The translations under genes were made by a program, and so were the position numbers. Shown piece after piece: positions 5,863-8,039 of a stretch of DNA of 8,039 nt (positions are counted from its first letter, which is position 1; each line of letters begins with the position of its first letter). The stretch spans positions 1-8,039 of the forward strand of contig JAURNN010000039.1 in the NCBI GenBank assembly GCA_030830185.1. Direction: 5' to 3'. The notes below the pieces were generated by a model. That model did not search any database. It was given only the letters and a program-made list of their open reading frames with translations, and was not told the origin of the DNA. Source of the DNA: Bacillota bacterium (GTDB lineage: Bacteria; Bacillota_I; Bacilli_A; Acholeplasmatales; Acholeplasmataceae).

Positions 5863-6769
5863 AGTACTTGGTACTGGACATTATGTTCCCAATCAGATCA
5901 TTACCAATCATGACTTAGAAAAACTTGTTGAAACATCCGATGAATGGATCGTCTCACGTACAGGTATAAAAGAAAGACGTAAAGTTACAACAGAAACGAC
6001 TCATGAAATGGCTTATTTGGCGTCTAAAGAGGCACTTAAAAAAGCGAATATTGATGCAAGTGAAATTGATATTATCGTTGTTGCAACGATTACGGAAAAT
6101 CAAAAAACACCAGCGGTTGCTAATTTTGTTGCCGGATTATTAGATATTAAGCATGATGTCATGAGTTTTGATGTTAACGCGGCATGCACTGGGTTTGTTT
6201 ATGCGCTTGAACTTGCATCTTCCCTTATTCAACAACCTAAGTATCGAAAAGCACTTGTCATCGGTGCAGAGACATTATCTAACGTTCTTGATTACACCGA
6301 TCGTAATACATGTATTTTATTTGGAGATGGTGCTGGGGCAGTTGTTATTGAAAAAGGAAATGACAATAATCTTGGTTATTTTTATAATACCTCTAAACCT
6401 GACATGACCAATACACTTGATGTTGGTACATATATTAAAATGGATGGGCGGAAAGTATTCTTGTTTGCTATTGATGTTGTAGAGAAAAGTATATTAAAAG
6501 TATTAGAAGATGCAAATCTAACCATCGATGACATTGATCACATCATCCCTCATCAAGCGAATGAACGTATTATTATGTCGGTTGCTAAAAGTATGAACGT
6601 TTCTATGGATAAATTTGTGATGAATATTGCATCTTATGGTAATACGTCTGCTGCTAGTATTCCTTTAACGTTATCTGAATATAAAGAAAAACACAAGGAA
6701 ACAAAACGTGTTTTATTTGTTGGTTTTGGTGGTGGGTTCACTTACGGTGCAGCCATTGTTGAGGTATGA
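5846..6769 (+). CDS. fabH: 3-oxoacyl-ACP synthase III (beta-ketoacyl-ACP synthase III)
   Basis: FabH starts type II fatty-acid synthesis by condensing an acyl-CoA primer (acetyl-CoA or a branched one) with malonyl-ACP. The thiolase-fold catalytic triad is complete: Cys114 in NAACTGF, His236 in PHQAN and Asn266 in YGNTSA. Other family marks are DEWIVSRTGIKERR (32-45), LFGDGAGAVVIE (158-169) and the C-terminal FGGGFTYGAAIVEV. At 307 residues it is about 10 shorter than E. coli FabH; the loss falls in the variable loop after the GDGAGAVV block (about 172-195). The start lies within the last codons of accA, with an AGAGGG site (5834-5839) 6 nt upstream, a strong signal that fixes ATG 5846. Primer preference (straight or branched) cannot be read from the sequence alone. 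Confidence 0.97.
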   Translation: MNLPIKVLGTGHYVPNQIITNHDLEKLVETSDEWIVSRTGIKERRKVTTETTHEMAYLASKEALKKANIDASEIDIIVVATITENQKTPAVANFVAGLLDIKHDVMSFDVNAACTGFVYALELASSLIQQPKYRKALVIGAETLSNVLDYTDRNTCILFGDGAGAVVIEKGNDNNLGYFYNTSKPDMTNTLDVGTYIKMDGRKVFLFAIDVVEKSILKVLEDANLTIDDIDHIIPHQANERIIMSVAKSMNVSMDKFVMNIASYGNTSAASIPLTLSEYKEKHKETKRVLFVGFGGGFTYGAAIVEV

Positions 6770-6774
6770 TGATG
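6761..6774 (+). promoter_or_regulatory. fabD ribosome binding site and tandem ATG start codons
   Basis: Three in-frame ATG codons follow one another (6766, 6769, 6772) at the fabH/fabD junction. The only Shine-Dalgarno-like sequence is GAGG at 6761-6764, which is 1, 4 and 7 nt from them. Normal spacing selects ATG 6772, giving MKTCLMYAGQGSQ, which also fits the usual FabD N-terminus. Use of 6766 would make an ATGA overlap with the fabH stop but with almost no spacing. Confidence 0.6.
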
Positions 6775-7671
6775 AAAACATGTTTGATGTATGCAGGCCA
6801 AGGAAGTCAATATGAAGGCATGGGCCTTGATATTATTAAAAATTATCCAGATACTATTGCGATTATTGATGAGGCAAGTCAAGTACTTGGTGAAGATATT
6901 CATGCATGGTTTTCAAATTCTGAAAGTTTAAAAAATACGTATCAAACACAACTTCTCATGGTCATTACACAAGAATTATTTGATTTTGTTTTAAAAGATC
7001 AAAACATTGATGGCGTATTTGGATTTAGTTTAGGCGAGATGAGTGCACTTAAACGTGCAGGTGTGATCACCTTTAAAGACATGTTACGTTTAACTCAAGC
7101 AAGAGCAAAAGCCATGCAACATGCAGCTGAAGGTTCTGATGGGATGATGGCAGCTGTTGTAAAATTAACACCAGAAGTCATAGAAAACATTTGTAAAACA
7201 CATTCAACTCCAACAAGTTATATGATGCCCGTGAATTATAACGCACCCCTACAAACTGTGATTAGTGGCCATAAACTTGCATTTGAAAACATCAAAGACC
7301 ATCTTGTTGAAGCGGGTGGGAAAGTCTTACCATTACGTGTGTCTGGAGCGTTTCATACACCACTTATGAAAACACATCAACATCTATATGAAGCAATCAT
7401 CGATGACATCGAATTAAAAGAGCCACAATTACCATTGTTTTCAAATGTGACTGGAAAATTAATGATGAACATTACTAAAGATGATTTAATACAACAAATG
7501 ACATCCCCAGTATTATTAACAACCATTTTTAAAAACATTCATGCATTAGGATACACCCATCTTATTGAGATTGGACCAGGTAATGTGTTATCTCAACTTG
7601 CAAGCAAACAAATCGATTCGGTTATTATTAAAACCTATCAAAACGCACAATCGTTGGAGGAAAATATATGA
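6772..7671 (+). CDS. fabD: Malonyl-CoA:ACP transacylase
   Basis: FabD moves malonyl from CoA, the product of the Acc genes upstream, onto acyl carrier protein. Counting from ATG 6772 (299 residues, close to the usual 305-315), the protein begins with MYAGQGSQYEGMG (6-18, oxyanion Gln10). The nucleophile elbow is GFSLGE at 84-89 with Ser86. Arg111, in TQARAKAM, should bind the malonyl carboxylate, and His195 in SGAFHTPLM completes the dyad. The C-terminal IEIGPGNVLSQL motif is also present. The residue before the nucleophile, usually His (GHSLGE), is Phe here; that position is not strictly invariant in the family. ATG 6772 is preferred on Shine-Dalgarno spacing; 6766 and 6769 are alternatives. 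The stop overlaps the fabG start by 4 bases. Confidence 0.95.
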   Translation: MKTCLMYAGQGSQYEGMGLDIIKNYPDTIAIIDEASQVLGEDIHAWFSNSESLKNTYQTQLLMVITQELFDFVLKDQNIDGVFGFSLGEMSALKRAGVITFKDMLRLTQARAKAMQHAAEGSDGMMAAVVKLTPEVIENICKTHSTPTSYMMPVNYNAPLQTVISGHKLAFENIKDHLVEAGGKVLPLRVSGAFHTPLMKTHQHLYEAIIDDIELKEPQLPLFSNVTGKLMMNITKDDLIQQMTSPVLLTTIFKNIHALGYTHLIEIGPGNVLSQLASKQIDSVIIKTYQNAQSLEENI

Positions 7672-8039
7672 ATTTAAATCAAAAACGTATTTTAATCACT
7701 GGTGGATCTAGAGGCATTGGTAAAGCAATCGTTGAACGCTTTGCTGAAGAAGGCGCACATGTTTTATTTACGTATAAATCCAACATGGCATCTGCACTTG
7801 ATATCGTAGATGTTTTATCTGCAAAAGGATATCACGTCCACACAGTAAAAGCAGATGTAAGTGTCGAAGATGATTGTAAAGCCCTTCTAAAACATGTTCA
7901 AGATTCGTTAGGTGGTCTTGATGTTCTTGTGAATAATGCAGGGATTACAAGAGATACATTGATGTTACGAATGACAATCAATCAATACGATGATGTCATG
8001 AATACCAATTTAAGAGGGGTTTGGATGTTAACTCAAGTC
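7668..8039 (+). CDS. fabG: 3-oxoacyl-ACP reductase, 3' end outside window (partial)
   Basis: This NADPH-dependent short-chain dehydrogenase performs the first reduction of the fatty-acid elongation cycle. The 124 visible residues contain the Rossmann dinucleotide motif TGGSRGIG (11-18), the adenine-site Asp63-Val64 in KADVS, the NNAG motif (89-92), ITRDTLMLRM (93-102), highly characteristic of FabG, and NTNL (112-115) with the active-site Asn. The catalytic Ser-Tyr-Lys lies past the window end, so about half of a usual 245-residue protein is seen. The start is certain: GGAGG at 7656-7660 sits 7 nt before ATG 7668, the strongest ribosome site in the window, in a 4-base ATGA overlap with fabD. 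Other short-chain dehydrogenases share the fold, but the motif wording and operon position make FabG very likely. Confidence 0.95.
   Translation, partial: MNLNQKRILITGGSRGIGKAIVERFAEEGAHVLFTYKSNMASALDIVDVLSAKGYHVHTVKADVSVEDDCKALLKHVQDSLGGLDVLVNNAGITRDTLMLRMTINQYDDVMNTNLRGVWMLTQV

Noticed and set aside
1..8039. Mycoplasma-type genetic code (UGA = Trp)
   Set aside because: Conserved genes end in UGA at family-typical lengths and tryptophans are encoded by TGG, so UGA is a stop here.

Overview
The window is ordinary bacterial chromosome with dense, co-directional genes, all on the + strand. Base composition is AT-rich (G+C roughly one third by eye). UGA is a stop at the end of several conserved genes (zwf, the acetyltransferase, accC, fabH, fabD) and tryptophan is encoded by TGG, so the standard code is in use. 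Low G+C, Bacillota-type Shine-Dalgarno sites, a four-subunit acetyl-CoA carboxylase and short fatty-acid enzymes suggest a low-G+C Gram-positive lineage. My best guess is an Acholeplasma-like mollicute, which keeps type II fatty-acid synthesis and reads UGA as stop. An erysipelotrichial or other low-G+C Bacillota is a real alternative; genus is inference only.

Left block (1-2307): the 3' part of zwf (glucose-6-phosphate dehydrogenase, cut by the window edge), then a metal-dependent cyclase/kynurenine-formamidase-like hydrolase whose start overlaps the zwf stop by 4 bases, then a GNAT acetyltransferase whose start lies inside the end of the cyclase gene. These look translationally coupled. No intrinsic terminator is visible after them.

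Control region (2304-2391): a good extended -10 promoter begins on the stop codon of the acetyltransferase gene. Between its predicted start site and the accB ribosome binding site lie two palindromes. One is TTTGAATATCAAA, which resembles the published operator of FabT, the MarR-family fatty-acid repressor of lactic acid bacteria. The other is a 22-bp near-perfect inverted repeat that shares three bases with it. This is the most interesting part of the window.

Right block (2392-8039): accB-accC-accD-accA-fabH-fabD-fabG, with fabG running off the window. Junctions are tight: a 6-nt gap, then overlaps of 4, 14 and 17 nt, about 0 at fabH/fabD, and a 4-nt overlap at fabD/fabG. The first four genes encode the biotin carrier, biotin carboxylase and both carboxyltransferase subunits, which make malonyl-CoA. 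FabD moves malonyl to acyl carrier protein, FabH condenses acetyl-CoA with malonyl-ACP, and FabG reduces the 3-ketoacyl-ACP with NADPH. The remaining cycle genes (acpP, fabF, a dehydratase, an enoyl reductase) are not in the window and would be expected downstream or elsewhere.

I did not find a new enzymatic system, tRNA, rRNA, CRISPR array, insertion sequence or other mobile element. No stretch above about 90 bases lacks a gene.
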